A DNA stretch of 64,000 nt from Anagrus nilaparvatae (taxonomy: Eukaryota > Arthropoda > Insecta > Hymenoptera > Mymaridae), in the NCBI GenBank assembly GCA_022575985.1, contig JAKSXM010000231.1:21242501-21306500 (forward strand), written 5' to 3'. Under the pieces are notes generated by a model that searched no databases, was not told the DNA's origin, and worked only from the letters and a program-made list of their open reading frames with translations. The position numbers were made by a program, and so were the translations under genes. Positions 1 to 10,767 of the stretch are shown piece after piece; the stretch's first letter is position 1; every line of letters begins with the position of its first letter.

Positions 1-1020
1 CTGCCCATGCAACCACCTTTTTCGCTGAATCTGAAAGGCAGGAGATACCAAGCTCAATATCCTCGGCCGGTGTCTGGACATAAATTTGTAAATCATCAGC
101 ATATAATAGCCTAAAAATGTTGTGCTCACTAAGATGTTTACTAATATCGTTCATATAAATGCAAAATAGGAGGGGTCCAAGGACAGATACTTGGGGAACC
201 CCTATATTTATGCTACGGTACTCAGAGAAGGATATTTTAGATGAGACACACAGAGATCTATCGCAAAGATATGACCAGAACCAGTGCAATGAAGACCTTG
301 AGAATCCACTGCATTTCAGTTTTTGAAGTAGTTTCGAGGGAGAGACGTTGTCGAATGCCTTTGAGAAATCGAACGATAATAACAGGGTGGCCTTCCTGTC
401 TTTGCCCATACGAATATCGTCAGTAAGCTTAATGAGGGCAGTTTGAGTATTGTGAAACTTACGAAAACTAGTTTGATAACTGTCTAAAATTTTTGACTTA
501 GACAGGAAGCTGACCACCTGATCATGTACCAACTTCTCAAGGACCTTTGATAGAAAACACAACAATGCTATTGGACGGAAATCAGATGGACTAGAGGGGA
601 CAGAAACTTTTTTGAGCGCAATAATTCGTGCTTTTTTCCAGGCTGAGGGGAAAATGCCCTTTGCAAGTGAGGCATTGAATAATTTCATGAGATTTGGAGC
701 TATTGATGGAGGTGCTTTGGCAATGATACTCTGGGGTATACCGTCCTCGCCTTTGGCCTGAGATTTGAAGTGAGAAACAGCTAGTATGACGTCATTGATA
801 GTTACCGGGTTAAAAAAGAAGCCTTCTGGGGAGGAATTATTAATAAGGTCAATGGATACTGAGGGATCTTCATTACTACAAAAAGAGATATTGGAGAAGT
901 AAGTACTCATTTCTTCAGGAAGAAAACCATGCAATGAGTCATTAATTTTAGGTATTAATCCAAGACCCCTCATGTCTCTCCAGAAGTTTCTATTCGCATC
1001 GAATGAACTACATATGCGAT
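1..1020 (-). pseudogene. Jockey-like non-LTR retrotransposon reverse transcriptase, fragment
   Basis: Translating the minus strand gives an ordered set of LINE reverse transcriptase motifs: a GEDGIPQ-like stretch near 740, SDFRPIALLCFLSKVLEKLV near 520-590, a DFSKAFD motif near 350-380, GVPQ...LGPLLFCIYMND near 150-205 and the catalytic YADD box at 92-103. The enzyme would copy element RNA into DNA at a nicked target. The reading frame is broken by shifts, no long ORF survives, and the 3' end of the element lies beyond the left edge of the window. The 5' side stops near 1020, where a Penelope-like fragment on the opposite strand begins. Assignment to the Jockey superfamily is by motif style only; the clade is not certain. 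Confidence 0.8.
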
Positions 1021-1021
1021 T

Positions 1022-1309
1022 GTGCATATAGGCTACTTACTATTGATAAGTAATGAGAATAGTAATAAAATAATTACTGATTGGTTTAGAAGGAAAACTT
1101 TTTCTGGAAGATATTTAAACTTTTTATCACACCATCCAATATCAAAGAAAAAAGCAATTGTTTATAGTTCAGTGGATAAAAGTATATTAATAGCAAATAA
1201 AAAATTTCAACAAAAAAATTTATCTTTAATAAAAGAATTATTGTTAAAAAATAATTATCCTGAAAGATTTATTGATAAAAATATTAAAAATAGATTCAAA
1301 TTAATATAA
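1022..1309 (+). pseudogene. Penelope-like element reverse transcriptase, C-terminal fragment
   Basis: A 95-codon open frame whose residues about 17-90 match the region after the RT palm of Penelope-like elements: an F-S-G-R-Y-L-N-F-L-S-H-H-P block, KKKAIVYSSVDKSILIANK, FHQKN-like FQQKNLSLIKELLLKNNYP, then FIDKNIKNR. These are typical of the thumb region. The palm with the catalytic aspartates and the GIY-YIG endonuclease are missing here. The first methionine is an accident of the fragment, not a real start. It abuts the minus-strand LINE at 1-1020, so it is a truncated copy or the survivor of a nested insertion. Confidence 0.7.
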
Positions 1310-1719
1310 AACTATAATAACTTGGAAAACTCTTTGTAAATTTTTTATTAATTAAGTAAGAAGAGACAAAATTTCTAACTTTATTTATTATTTAATTTTA
1401 TTTTGTAGTTACCACGTTTGCATTTGTATAGTTTTTCACTTTGTGATTACTATACGAATGTTAATACAAAATAGAAAAAAAATTTTAATTTTAAAAATCT
1501 TCTCATCAATGATGTAGCAAATTATATAATTGTAAAGTTTATTGCACTCATTTTTCAAATACTTTAGCAACTATGGTAATTTTGACAATGGGTCTATAAT
1601 TAGCTACATACTAAGCTTTTCCGCTCTTATATACGGGGTTAATAAATAAATTCTTTCAAGATCTAGTATAAATACTAGTTTGAATAAATAGGTTAAAAAG
1701 ATTACTCAAAAGACCAACT
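1310..1719. other. AT-rich non-coding interval
   Basis: No reading frame or repeat that I recognise. It separates the Penelope-like RT tail from the next LINE fragment. It may include 3' untranslated sequence of the Penelope copy, but no hammerhead motif (CTGATGA...GAAA) is present here, unlike at 25.1 and 61.0 kb. Confidence 0.5.
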
Positions 1720-2070
1720 AAAACAGATTTACAGTTTTTTATGAAGAGAACGTGTACTTTGTCAGGCCCGCAACTTAGCGTATCACTAAATTCATCAATA
1801 CATTTACTGACTTCATCCTCAGTAAATGATATAATACTTGGACTATTATTTAAAATACGTATGATATATTTGAGGCTTAATTTACGCTACTAAAGTTTTT
1901 CGCAAAAAGATTAACAGTGTCATTAACTTTATTTGTCTTAGTATCATTTAATTCCAAAATAACTAGTGCACTATATTCATCCTTTATGGTGCTAATATAA
2001 TTATAAAAACTATTTGGTTTTTTTTTTAATGCTAGATTCAATATCATTGACACATTTTTCTGGTATACTT
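1720..2070 (-). pseudogene. LINE ORF2 fragment (linker and start of RT)
   Basis: The minus strand reads FYNYISTIKDEYSALVI, then NLFAKNFSSV, then after frame changes SIISFTEDEVSKCIDE and GPDKVHVLF. This order (a FAxxFSSV stretch followed by TEDEV...GPD) is typical of the region between endonuclease and RT in I/Jockey-type LINEs. It is a short decayed piece with stops. It lies upstream, in minus-strand sense, of the RT fragment at 1-1020, but whether both come from one insertion cannot be decided by eye. Confidence 0.55.
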
Positions 2071-2169
2071 AATAATTTTAAATAAAAAAAATTTCATTAA
2101 AAAAAATTTTTTTTTTTAAATTAATATCTAAATACTATATTTTAACTCTATACATTTTTAAAAATTTAT

Positions 2170-2590
2170 TTTTTTGTTAGTCTGTTTGTCTGTACCATAA
2201 TGAATTAAAAAATTGTCATGAAACTGGTGTAAAAAAAAAATATCTTAGTAATATATATTTTTCATTTTTTTATTTTTTATAGTATTTTTAATAATTCATT
2301 TGTGTGTCCATTAACCTCTGTGTCTCATCCTAAGGTTGGAACGAATGAACGAAATTATATAAAACTAGTGTTAAAATAAAGATAAAAAGTCTTTAACAAA
2401 CATAGACCATAGTTTTGCGACTCAGCCATCGTACTTTTGGAGATATTCAATTTTTACTATTTCTGGAATAAATAAAACTTTTTAAAAATTTGGTTAAAAA
2501 GTGAAATATCTGTAAATTACGATAAAATTTTAGTGTCAAAATTGTTATTACTTTATTTGGTACTTATTTATACGTACCCCTTAAGGTAGA
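2170..2590 (+). repeat. Dispersed repeat family D, copy 1
   Basis: This stretch shares a long match with 29,460-30,135: a GTCTGTTTGTCTGT simple-repeat start, the block GGAACGAATGAACGAAATTA, the phrase GTTTTGCGACTCA, and an end near TTTATACGTACCCC. Both copies are on the same strand. No coding capacity is visible. The short tetranucleotide run followed by a conserved body is common in non-autonomous elements of arthropods; class unknown. Confidence 0.7.
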
Positions 2591-2629
2591 TCACCAGATA
2601 TTTAGACGACTATAGAAATCACTAAAATT

Positions 2630-5050
2630 TTTCTAGGGGCCTTCCAGTCTTACCCACTCTAAAGATATAGTACTGAAAAAGCCCGTGTCCACTGAGAAAC
2701 TGGGTCAGGAAGTAATTTGCTTCCCCGTGTTCTCTATCAAGCCATGGCACGACTTCTTTTATGAGGCACCTGGTCCATGCGCTGTCTTCACAGTTGTTCC
2801 AGAGCGTCTGTCACTCCACCATCGTAAGTCTCCTAACATTCGCTTTAATCTGGTCAAGGTCTTCATCAATCTACCTGTCATGTATGAGTTTGCGTTCTCT
2901 GGCAAGGAGCATAATCGGAATTATTCCGGCAATAACAAGAACTGCCGCTTCCAAGACAGTCCTGTACGCGCAAGAAACCTTCAGAGCACCTTGCCTGTGA
3001 ACTCTTATCATGCCTTTCGCATAAATATCCTTGTCTAGCGCTTCCCCCAAAATTTCTGCTCCAAACCATAGGATGCAGTGAGTTACAGACATTGGTAGCT
3101 TCCTCTTGCTGCCTCCGGGCCGTTCATATTTGAAAATAGCCTGCTCAGGGCTAGTGTCGTGGTACCTGCTTTCTTGACCCTTTGAGAGATGTGCTCACAA
3201 TAAGTGACCTTCGTGTCAATAGTTATCCCCAGATATTTAACGAGACTTTTCGTCTCTATGACAGTATCCACGTCAATTCGTATTGGGATGACTGTTTAGA
3301 TTTGCTCCTCGTAAACATTACGATCTCTGTCTTAGCAGCTGCAAGACTTAATCCATGCTCTTCCATCCATACATTTATGTTTAACATGCAGACGCTCAAG
3401 CTGTTTTGAGCCTGTTATACGTTCCTTGCTACGATTACGATAGCAATATCATCCGCATATCCTTTCATGAAGCAGCCATCCGCTAGCTCCAGCCTCAGGA
3501 TACCATCATAAGAAATTTTCCATAAGTCATGTCCCAGTACCAAACCCTAAGCCGCGCCAGCTGTCACTTCCCTTCTCCTTTTTCCTTGTAGAGTCTCATA
3601 CAAGAGTACTCGGTCACTTGGGTAGTTCTTCATTACCCGCATCAAATATTTGGGTACTGCAAAGTCAGTTAGTCCTTGCAGGAACTCTGACCATTTCGCC
3701 GAGTTAAATGCATTCTTGACATTACGGGTAACCAAAAGAGTAATTTTACGAGAGTAATGCTTACCCGTTTGGGCCCTCGTTATCGCGTCAACGGCCTCAT
3801 TCACTGCCCGTATCGCGGACCGTCCCCGTCTAAAACCATATTGCCGAGGAGATAGATCACCTGCTGCTTCTACTTCATTTAAGATACGAGGTTGCAGTAT
3901 CTTTTCAAAACTTTTTCCCGCTGTATCTAAAAGCCAGTAGGATGGGAGTTTAGGATCCCCTTTCCTTTGCTAATACTTATACTAATAATTACTTACTTGT
4001 ACTTACCAGTATTGCCTTTTTGCGGATGCATGTATTGTACAAGTTAGCATCAATGAGGGACACTCGTGTGCAGCTATTTTTATAATCTCGACTGGTATAT
4101 CGTCTGGACCAGGAGCCTTCTTGTTTCAAAGGGAGTCCACGGCAGCGAGCATCTCTTCTTGCGTAAAGTCCGGGATATCGTCTACATTAATGTCATCCTC
4201 TTGGTCCATTCTTAGCGGGTGCGTTGGGAATAGAACATCAACGACTATTTTGCCTCCTCTTCGTCCACTAGCGTCCATTGCTTGCGTTGATCGCCAGCCT
4301 TAGGGATCGCTTAACTTCTTTGTGAAAGTTCATAAGTTCCCTAGCTTCTCCGCGGGACTTTGCTCTAGTCGCCCTTCTTCGCGTCATGTGGCTTTGTCTG
4401 CGGAGCTCTGCAATTTCTTGGTTCCACCAGTATACAGGTGGGTTCTTTCCGTTGAACCTTCTTCGAGGCATGGAAGCATCACAGGGTAACGTCATTACTT
4501 CGGATACCAGTTTCTCCGCGTCTTCCTTACTTCCTACTCTGCGGGATTTCGCTAGAATTGCCCCTTAACCCATCGATAAAACTTGTATAAATCGTTCCTT
4601 ATTCAGCTTATTGAGGTTTCAACCTCTTGGATTTGGCCAATACGCCTCGCCAAGGGGCTGTCGTTCGTGCTGGATTTTAAACGATATATATTGGTGGTTG
4701 CTCGCTGTAAAATCTTCCATGACGTGCCAGTTATTCACTCTTGTGCTGAAGCCTTCAGATGCAAAAGAAACGTCAATTATCGTCTGGTTGTAACCGGCCC
4801 TTCTGAAGATAGTGGTGTTACCCACATTCAAGACAACGAGTCCCAGCCTGGATACAATTTGAAGGGTCGCCGCTCCTTTTGAGTCAGTGTAGGGCAGTCC
4901 CAGTCAACAGCTTTGGCATTAAAATCGTCTGCAACAATTATGTTGCTACCCGCAACTCTCGCAAAGTTTTCTATGCCTTTCAATTTCGTATAATACTCCT
5001 GTGTAGGTCCGGTTGGCGTAAGGTGGTTCGTCGCCGAACCAGGTAGCTGG
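2630..5050 (-). pseudogene. R1-like LINE ORF2 (endonuclease and reverse transcriptase), decayed
   Basis: Read 5' to 3' on the minus strand: an APE-type endonuclease C-terminus near 4619-4831 (NVGNTTIFRRAG, IDVSFAS, a SNHQ variant of SDHQ), a linker at 4268-4495 with PVYWWNQEIAELRRQ, a TQEEMLAAV...KKAPGPDDIPVEI block near 4080-4190, RT motif NVKNAFNS near 3700, a GYADDIA catalytic box near 3440-3460, LVKYLGITIDTK near 3230, a C-terminal PEAARGSY / ILWFGAEILGEAL region near 2990-3120 and a SWPSFSVDTGFF tail near 2690. This order and these motifs fit R1-clade LINEs, which retrotranspose by target-primed reverse transcription. Frameshifts and stops break it throughout. No rDNA target sequence is visible, so it is not in the classical R1 site. 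Confidence 0.85.
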
Positions 5051-5057
5051 ATTTGGT

Positions 5058-5378
5058 TTACCCCCTGGGTACTGATCGCTGATGATCCAAAGGTCTGCCT
5101 TGATCTTCCTCTGGATTTGATACATGAGTTGGTTTGCAGTTCAGCTTCTTTGCATGTTTCCTTGGGTCACCTTGATCATTTTGTGATTGCTTTTTGGAAG
5201 TCAGCTCGTTTTCCTTCAATTTGGCAGCTTTGCAGAGAAAGCATTGCAGTTTCCCTGTTAATTCGACTACCTTGTGATTTCCTATCTCATATTTAAAGCA
5301 TAGTTTGCTTCGATCGGGTCGTTTGCAATTGGCTGCTATGTGGCCATACGCATAAATATTAATATTGAACAATAACAA
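5058..5378 (-). pseudogene. R1-like LINE ORF1 zinc-knuckle (nucleic-acid-binding) remnant
   Basis: This minus-strand frame keeps the C-terminal zinc-knuckle region of an R1-type ORF1: YGHIAANCKRPDRSKLCFKY, GNHKV and KLQCFLCKAAK. Several zinc ligands are altered (for example the residue after CFK is Y where C is expected, and VEL replaces an expected C), so at least one knuckle looks disabled. It lies just upstream of ORF2 in the same minus-strand orientation, as expected for a bicistronic LINE. Only the C-terminal part remains; the element is truncated at about 5380, close to the terminal hairpin at 5430. Confidence 0.7.
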
Positions 5379-5429
5379 CGCGATAATTAATAATATAAAA
5401 TCTATAACAGCAACAGCGGGGAAAGATCA

Positions 5430-5461
5430 GGGGGGCGGAGCCCCCCTCTCAACTATACTAG
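5430..5461 (+). other. Helitron-type 3' terminal hairpin followed by CTAG
   Basis: Six G, then C, GGA, G and six C (5430-5446) form a 7-bp GC stem with a 3-nt loop. Eleven nucleotides later comes CTAG (5458-5461), followed by T. Helitrons end in CTRR preceded 10-12 nt upstream by a short GC-rich hairpin and insert between A and T, so position, spacing and the following T all agree. The matching 5' TC end has not been identified, so the element's extent is unknown. The GC content is striking in this AT-rich DNA. Confidence 0.5.
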
Positions 5462-5970
5462 TATTTATATATGTATAGGACACATCGGTTGAAGTAAGAA
5501 ATTAGGTTTATAGTTTCTGTATTGCTTTTTTTTACAGACTATTGTTTATTTTTTATTTTTTTTTTAATTTTTTTAATTTTTTCTTACTTTTAAGGGAGAA
5601 AAATAATTTGTGATTTCGATGTTTATAAAGTAATTTATAAAACATCTAATAATAGAATTTTATTTATGACAATGAGTCAGGAATTTATTGGTGATAAGTA
5701 ATAGGTTTGTGAAAGAAATACACGCATTTTAAAAATTTTTTGGTTACTTATTGATACAAATAATATGTTTTTAGATACATAGCTAAATATTTATATAACT
5801 AAAATTTATATAATTATTGTTTAGATAATAACATATCAATTGTTTTAAAAAAAGTAAAAAAATACAATGAAATGAGATATTACAAATACAGTTTATTACT
5901 TTTTATACTTATTAAACAATCGAAATTCAATGCATAAAGTTCTTTTAGGAAAAGATCGTTGAGACTTGCA
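5462..5970. other. AT-rich non-coding interval
   Basis: Runs of T near 5525-5580 and general AT richness; no coding or repeat structure recognised. Confidence 0.5.
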
Positions 5971-5974
5971 GACT

Positions 5975-6930
5975 CTTATTCAGGCGATTCTTGCTCTAGC
6001 TCCTGTTTGAAATTTTCGGTGACGATGTCATCAAATTCATTACATTAACTTTAATATCTTTGTTATTTACTTACAAATAATGTTTTTTTTGGATGCGTTC
6101 AATTTTTCAGTAATATAATTAAGGAATTTATCTTTTAATAGAAATATATAGGCTCTTTTTGTATTCAGTTGATCGAACTTGGTATCAATTGTTTGTGACA
6201 AATTTTTTAAAGTATCGAAATTTACTTTTTTAAAAACTAGACTTACTTAAAATTTTTTGTCGTCTGGTTTGTTTTCTTTACTAGATATTTATATAACTTT
6301 ATCGTAGTAGCTACGAGTTAGTATTATGGTGAAATCTTCGTTTTCAAAAGTTTGGTCACTGTTTTTCATATTTTCTCCTTGCAAATACTTAACACTTTCC
6401 TGGAAATAAGTTTGTAAGCGCTTGCAGCCGTTGTAGTTCAGAGCAACATATCCACAATTAAAATTAATACCACATAGGCGGAAAACAAATTCAAACTCCG
6501 TTTCAGTATCGTTTAAATCAAATCCAATGAAGATTTTTTTTTAAAAGGATCTGTTGAGCCCATATTATGTTGAAAATAATAAATTTTGAAACATTCTGTT
6601 GCTGTTATGTGAGCTTGAGTCAAACAGTTTTTTAAATTTTAATTCCGGTTATTTTTGAAACCTATATCATTTGAATGGTTCTTTTTAGCGTGAAACTTTG
6701 AATTATGATAAAATATTGTAGGAAATGCAATTCTTTGTAATTTATTTTTCTATGAAATGTTTTAGCTTCAAATGTACACTTTTCATATGTTTCCATTTTA
6801 CCAATATTATCTGTAAATATTTTTCTTGTCCATTTTTTTGTCGTCTTCAATGAGCTCGTCGTTTTTTAAAAGAAGTCGCTTTTTAAATTCACTGGAACCT
6901 CGTAAAACACGGTATCGTACGAATTAATAT
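5975..6930 (-). pseudogene. Decayed protein-coding gene, family not recognised
   Basis: Several minus-strand segments read as real protein although no single ORF spans them. In 5'-3' order: ILDETYINSYDTVFYEVPV (about 6890-6960), a lysine-rich stretch near 6660-6850, an open block 6289-6541 containing FIGFDLND, EFVFRLCGINFNCGYVAL and TYFQESVKYLQGEN, then FDTLKNLSQTIDTKFDQL near 6150-6230, and an acidic end EFDDIVTENFKQELEQESPE closing with a stop near 5980. Amino-acid composition is balanced and cysteine/tryptophan-type residues occur in a way random AT-rich DNA would not give. I cannot name the family; a transposon accessory protein is possible. Confidence 0.4.
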
Positions 6931-6992
6931 ACGTTTCATCGAGGATCTTAAAAAAACGCGTCATCAATTCCAAGTTAAATGCTATATGCGAA

Positions 6993-8148
6993 ATTAGAGT
7001 GGACCTATTTTTGAAAAAAGAGTGGACCTATTTCTGTGGAAAAACTTTGCTCCCCGGGTTTTTTTGTGAAGTTTTGGTCATAAAAAGTTCCCAGTTCCAA
7101 AGATTTTGCTTTCTGTTGCGGTGCCTGTAACCACCTCACGTGCCTCTAACCACCTCAATATTCCCATTTAAATAACATGGAAATTTTGAGTATTTAGCTA
7201 TACAAATTTTCACAAAAGCCAAAAAGCGTTTTAAAATTCTAATTTTTATTGAAAAGAATACTTCTATATGTTGTAAAGGCATGCAAACAGCCCTGCATTC
7301 ACTCCAAAAGGAATTTTGGGACTAGAAACGCAAATTTACATGTTGGCTAAATCTTATAAAACAGGGTTTTTCGGTAATTTTCGATAAAAAGCTACAATCT
7401 CAAAAATTAACCAAAACACTTCTGGTTGGTCTACTTTTTTTGTGTAAGTGTCACCTCTCAAACGACGTCAGCCATATATTGTTATCACTGTTTCTCTTAG
7501 CACTGTAGTCAATTAACCTACTGGTAATTTTTTACCCGAAATGACCAAATTTTCAATTTATTTAAATTGCTGCAGAAATTGTAATTTTTGACGAAATTTA
7601 GTCTTTTAGGCCTTTAAAATTTTATACAAGCTTCAAGTTTCAAAAATTTTTTACAAGCTTTAAGTTTCCAAAAATTTTTTACTCGTCTCTTTTCTTTAAT
7701 TAGTTTTTAAGATATTGCTTTTCAAAGATAATGATAAAAATTGACTTTTTTTTAAAACCCTGAAATTAGGACTGTGAATTTAAATTATCGTCTCTGGTTA
7801 ATAAATTATTGAAAAGTGGCGCGTAAAAAATTTTTGGAAACTTGAAGCTTGTAAAAAATTTCTAAGTTCTTTAAAACTTAATTTCGTAAAAAATTACAAT
7901 TTTGGCAGCAATTTAAATAAACTTAAAAATTGGTCATTTCGGCTCAAAAATTACCAGTAGGTTAATTGACTACAACGCTAAGAGAAACAGTGATAACAAT
8001 ATACAGCTTACGTCGTTTGAAAGGTGACACTTAGACCAAAAAAGGTAGACCAAACAGAAGTGTTTTGGTTAATTTTTAAGATTGACCCAAAATGTAAATT
8101 TGCGTTTCTAACCCAAAAAATCCCTTTGGAATGAATGCTTTTTGAAAA
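6993..8148. repeat. Fold-back element, copy A (AGAGTGGACC family)
   Basis: The left arm starts at ATTAGAGTGGACCTATTTTT, partly duplicated at 7019. From about 7310 the sequence is mirrored by an inverted right arm ending near 8147: for example CTACTGGTAATTTTT on the left and AAAAATTACCAGTAG on the right, or AGAAGTGTTTTGG and its complement. The centre lies near 7690-7800. Two other copies occur at 30,908 and 50,564. No ORF explains it. It looks like a non-autonomous fold-back (long inverted repeat) transposon. Confidence 0.8.
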
Positions 8149-8455
8149 ACTTCTCATTGTCATGAAAACTTTTCAGTCTCACGGGATCATCAAACCACCC
8201 TTCAACTCTGCAAAAACATTCTCTAATTCATACCGACAAAATAATTGGTTGTCAAAGTATCATCATGGTTTAGTTTTGCACGATGTAGTTATTACCAGTA
8301 AAGCTTTAAATAAAAATTTACAACAGATTTCAAAACAATTCTATATAGTTTACGTAAAGGGTTTAAGCTCAGGCTCGCGAAGCGCCAAAAACGCTTACGC
8401 GAGCAGCAAAAAGACGAAAACCCAAAAATTAAGAAAAAAAAGTCTTCAAAAATAA
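8135..8455 (+). pseudogene. Unrecognised short coding fragment
   Basis: A 106-codon frame that starts inside the fold-back right arm. Residues about 38-75 (NWLSKYHHGLVLHDV, then FYIVYVKGLSSGS) look more protein-like than the surroundings; the tail is lysine-rich low complexity. The methionine is probably fortuitous. I cannot assign a family. It could be a host exon piece or a remnant of an accessory transposon protein. Confidence 0.2.
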
Positions 8456-8459
8456 AATT

Positions 8460-8560
8460 TTTTGGGGGTTCTGCCTAAAAATAAGTAAAAAAAAAATTAT
8501 TTTTTATATAGATCGTAAAAAAAAAATTATTTTTTTTTACGATCCTTCTTTAATCAACTA
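8460..8560. repeat. Short AT hairpin/duplication
   Basis: A unit of GATCGT followed by ten A and ATTATTTTTT occurs twice in tandem (about 8512-8553), and the whole is self-complementary through A-run/T-run pairing and GATCGT/ACGATC. Low-complexity structure without coding potential. Confidence 0.4.
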
Positions 8561-8618
8561 TCATAACTTTTTGTCTTGACGACGATACTCCACAGGAAGC
8601 ATCTATTCAAAGATTTCA

Positions 8619-8690
8619 TTGAATGTGTTAATTTGTGTTAATTTGTGTAATTTGCCTTAATTTGCGTTAATTTGCGTTAATTTGTGGTTT
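8619..8690 (+). repeat. Minisatellite, unit of about 10 bp
   Basis: Seven or so imperfect copies of GTGTTAATTT / GCGTTAATTT in tandem, with one GTGTAATTT and one GCCTTAATTT variant. Simple tandem expansion. Confidence 0.7.
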
Positions 8691-8699
8691 AGACACAAA

Positions 8700-9060
8700 A
8701 TTTTTCCCAATATTAAGAATATTAAAAAAATGTGAAGCATCTAGTAAAAGAAAAAAAACGGCATTAATAGTTAGCAATTACTTACTAACATTGCAAATAA
8801 TTGACACCTTTCCTGCATGTATAAATAATATATATATTTTTTTGTAGATAAAAAAGATATGATTTCTTGGCTACAGCAAAAAATTACAAAAAAAAATAAT
8901 TTTATTTCAACCTTTTGTTGAATTAACAATAATTTCTTTATGAAAAAAGAATACCAAAAAACCAACTTCTAAATGCCTAATTCTTGTTTCATAAACATAC
9001 ATCAAAAGATAAAATAGTACACAATTTTCAACAAAAAAATTTTTTATGTAAAAAAATTTT
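8700..9060. other. AT-rich non-coding interval
   Basis: No supported gene. A short (TA)n run lies near 8828-8840. Confidence 0.5.
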
Positions 9061-9061
9061 T

Positions 9062-9550
9062 AAAACCTTGTAAATTTTACCTGTTAATTTTTCTCAAAAT
9101 TTTTTATTAATTAAAATAATTTTATCACTAACTACCTAAAATGGGAACAATTTCCAAGTAATTTCCGATCTATCCATTAAAATTCAATGTCTATCACTAT
9201 ACCCTAAAAATTTTACCTGTTGACTTTTCTCTAAATTTTGGTTCAGTTAAAATAATTTAGTCATTTAACTACCTAAAATTACAGCGATTCACAGCAGGTT
9301 TAAAGAATCTATGTCATATAAAATTCCAGTAATTTCCTAACTATTCATTATGATTCATCGTCTTTGGTAGCTTATAGTATACCCCAAAAATTTTACCTGT
9401 TGATTTATCTCTAAACTTTGGCTTAGTTAAAATAATTTGGTGATTAAGCTACCTAAAATTGCAACGATTTCCAGCAGGTTTAAGGAATTTATGTCATACG
9501 AAATTCCAGTAATTTCCGATCGATTAATTAAAATTCAATATCTTCTCGAG
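9062..9550 (+). repeat. Tandem repeat, three diverged units
   Basis: The phrase AAATTTTACCTGTTRA recurs at about 9070, 9211 and 9385, each followed by TTTTCTCTAAA, GTTAAAATAATTT, AACTACCTAAAAT, an ACGATT-CAGCAGG block and CAGTAATTTCC. Units 2 and 3 are about 175 bp; unit 1 is shorter (about 140 bp) through a deletion around the CAGCAGGTTTAA part. The nucleosome-like unit length is typical of satellite DNA. Confidence 0.8.
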
Positions 9551-10062
9551 CATATATCTACAAAAAAAAAGATTCAAACTTAGTAAAAGAATATTTAAAA
9601 ATATTTATACATGTAACTAATTAAAAATCAAATGATTATTTATATTCAACAAAATTTTTAAATTTATGTTCAAAAATTAACAAATTTAAAACAATTTTAA
9701 AACCTATAGGAAGCAAAAATTATATGCATCAAAAAGCTATGATAATGCAATTTATAAAAAAAAAAAGGAGCATCATTATTATTAATATTATTATTATATA
9801 GTAAATACGAAGCATCACCTCTCTCATACCACGATGTCTGAATTCACTCACTAGCAAGGTCAGAGTTTGCATGACAAAGCACCAACACATTCATATGTTT
9901 CTATTTCGTATCTTGCTGACGTCTGCAGTCACATTCTCGCCATAGTGGAATTATTGCTACTGACATGCAAATGTATTTAGATTGTTTTGTATCGTCGCAA
10001 CTCACGTTTTAATAGTTCTTCACTAGTCTGGTACCCTTATTAATGCTGCTGAGTAAGCGCTG
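9551..10062. other. Non-coding interval
   Basis: AT-rich to about 9810 with a (TTA)n run near 9776-9800. From 9810 to 10,040 the base composition is more balanced, but no frame or RNA gene is supported. Confidence 0.4.
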
Positions 10063-10767
10063 CACACTGATTCAGAAAAATAAAAAGCGGCAAAAAATTA
10101 GCTTTAAGCGAGGTTTTAATGAATTTCGATGCGGTTTGCGGCATTCAGTTCCTAAAAATGTGTATTTACCGAAAAGTATGGCAAGAATTTCTGATTATTT
10201 GAATTTTCACCCCTTAAGTACTTAAAACTACCCCGCAATAAGAGTTTTTTTATAACATTCATTTTTTGCAAAAATTAGTTACCAATCACTTTTATAACTA
10301 TTATAAACATTAAAAATTGTGAATTTTCATGAATTTAAAGTAGAAGAATATAAACTGCCCTTATTCAAACCCAAAGTACCTCTGAAACTACCATTAAAAT
10401 TCTAAGGCTTATTTGCATGTGCAACTCAATTTCTTTGAGTAGTTTCAGAGGTACTTTGGGTTTTAATAGGGGCAGTTTTTATTCTTCTACTTTAAATTAA
10501 TGAAAATTCACAATTTTTAATGTTTACAATAGTTATAAAAGTGATTGGTAACTAATTATTGCAAAAAATGAATGTTATAAAAAAACTCTGATTTAGGGGT
10601 AGTTTTAAGTACTTAAGGGGTGAAAATTCAAATAATCAGAAATTCTTGCCATACTTTTCGGTAAATACACATTTTTAGGAACTGAATGCCGCAAATCGCA
10701 TCGAAATTCATTAAAACCTCGCTTGAAGCTAATTTTTTGCCGCTTTTTATTTTTCTGAATCAGTGTG
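10063..10767. mobile_element. 705-bp hairpin (fold-back/MITE-like) element
   Basis: Left arm 10,063-10,391 begins CACACTGATTCAG; right arm 10,439-10,767 ends CTGAATCAGTGTG. The arms are inverted copies of each other (about 329 bp each, few mismatches) around a 47-nt spacer. The small frame at 10,043-10,225 lies in the left arm and its mirror in the right, so it is not a gene. No transposase is encoded. High arm identity means the element is young or is kept identical by gene conversion. Confidence 0.85.

Noticed and set aside
8619..8690. Short regular repeats as a CRISPR array or telomere
   Set aside because: No spacers, unit of ~10 bp, clearly a eukaryotic minisatellite; it matches no common insect telomere motif such as TTAGG.
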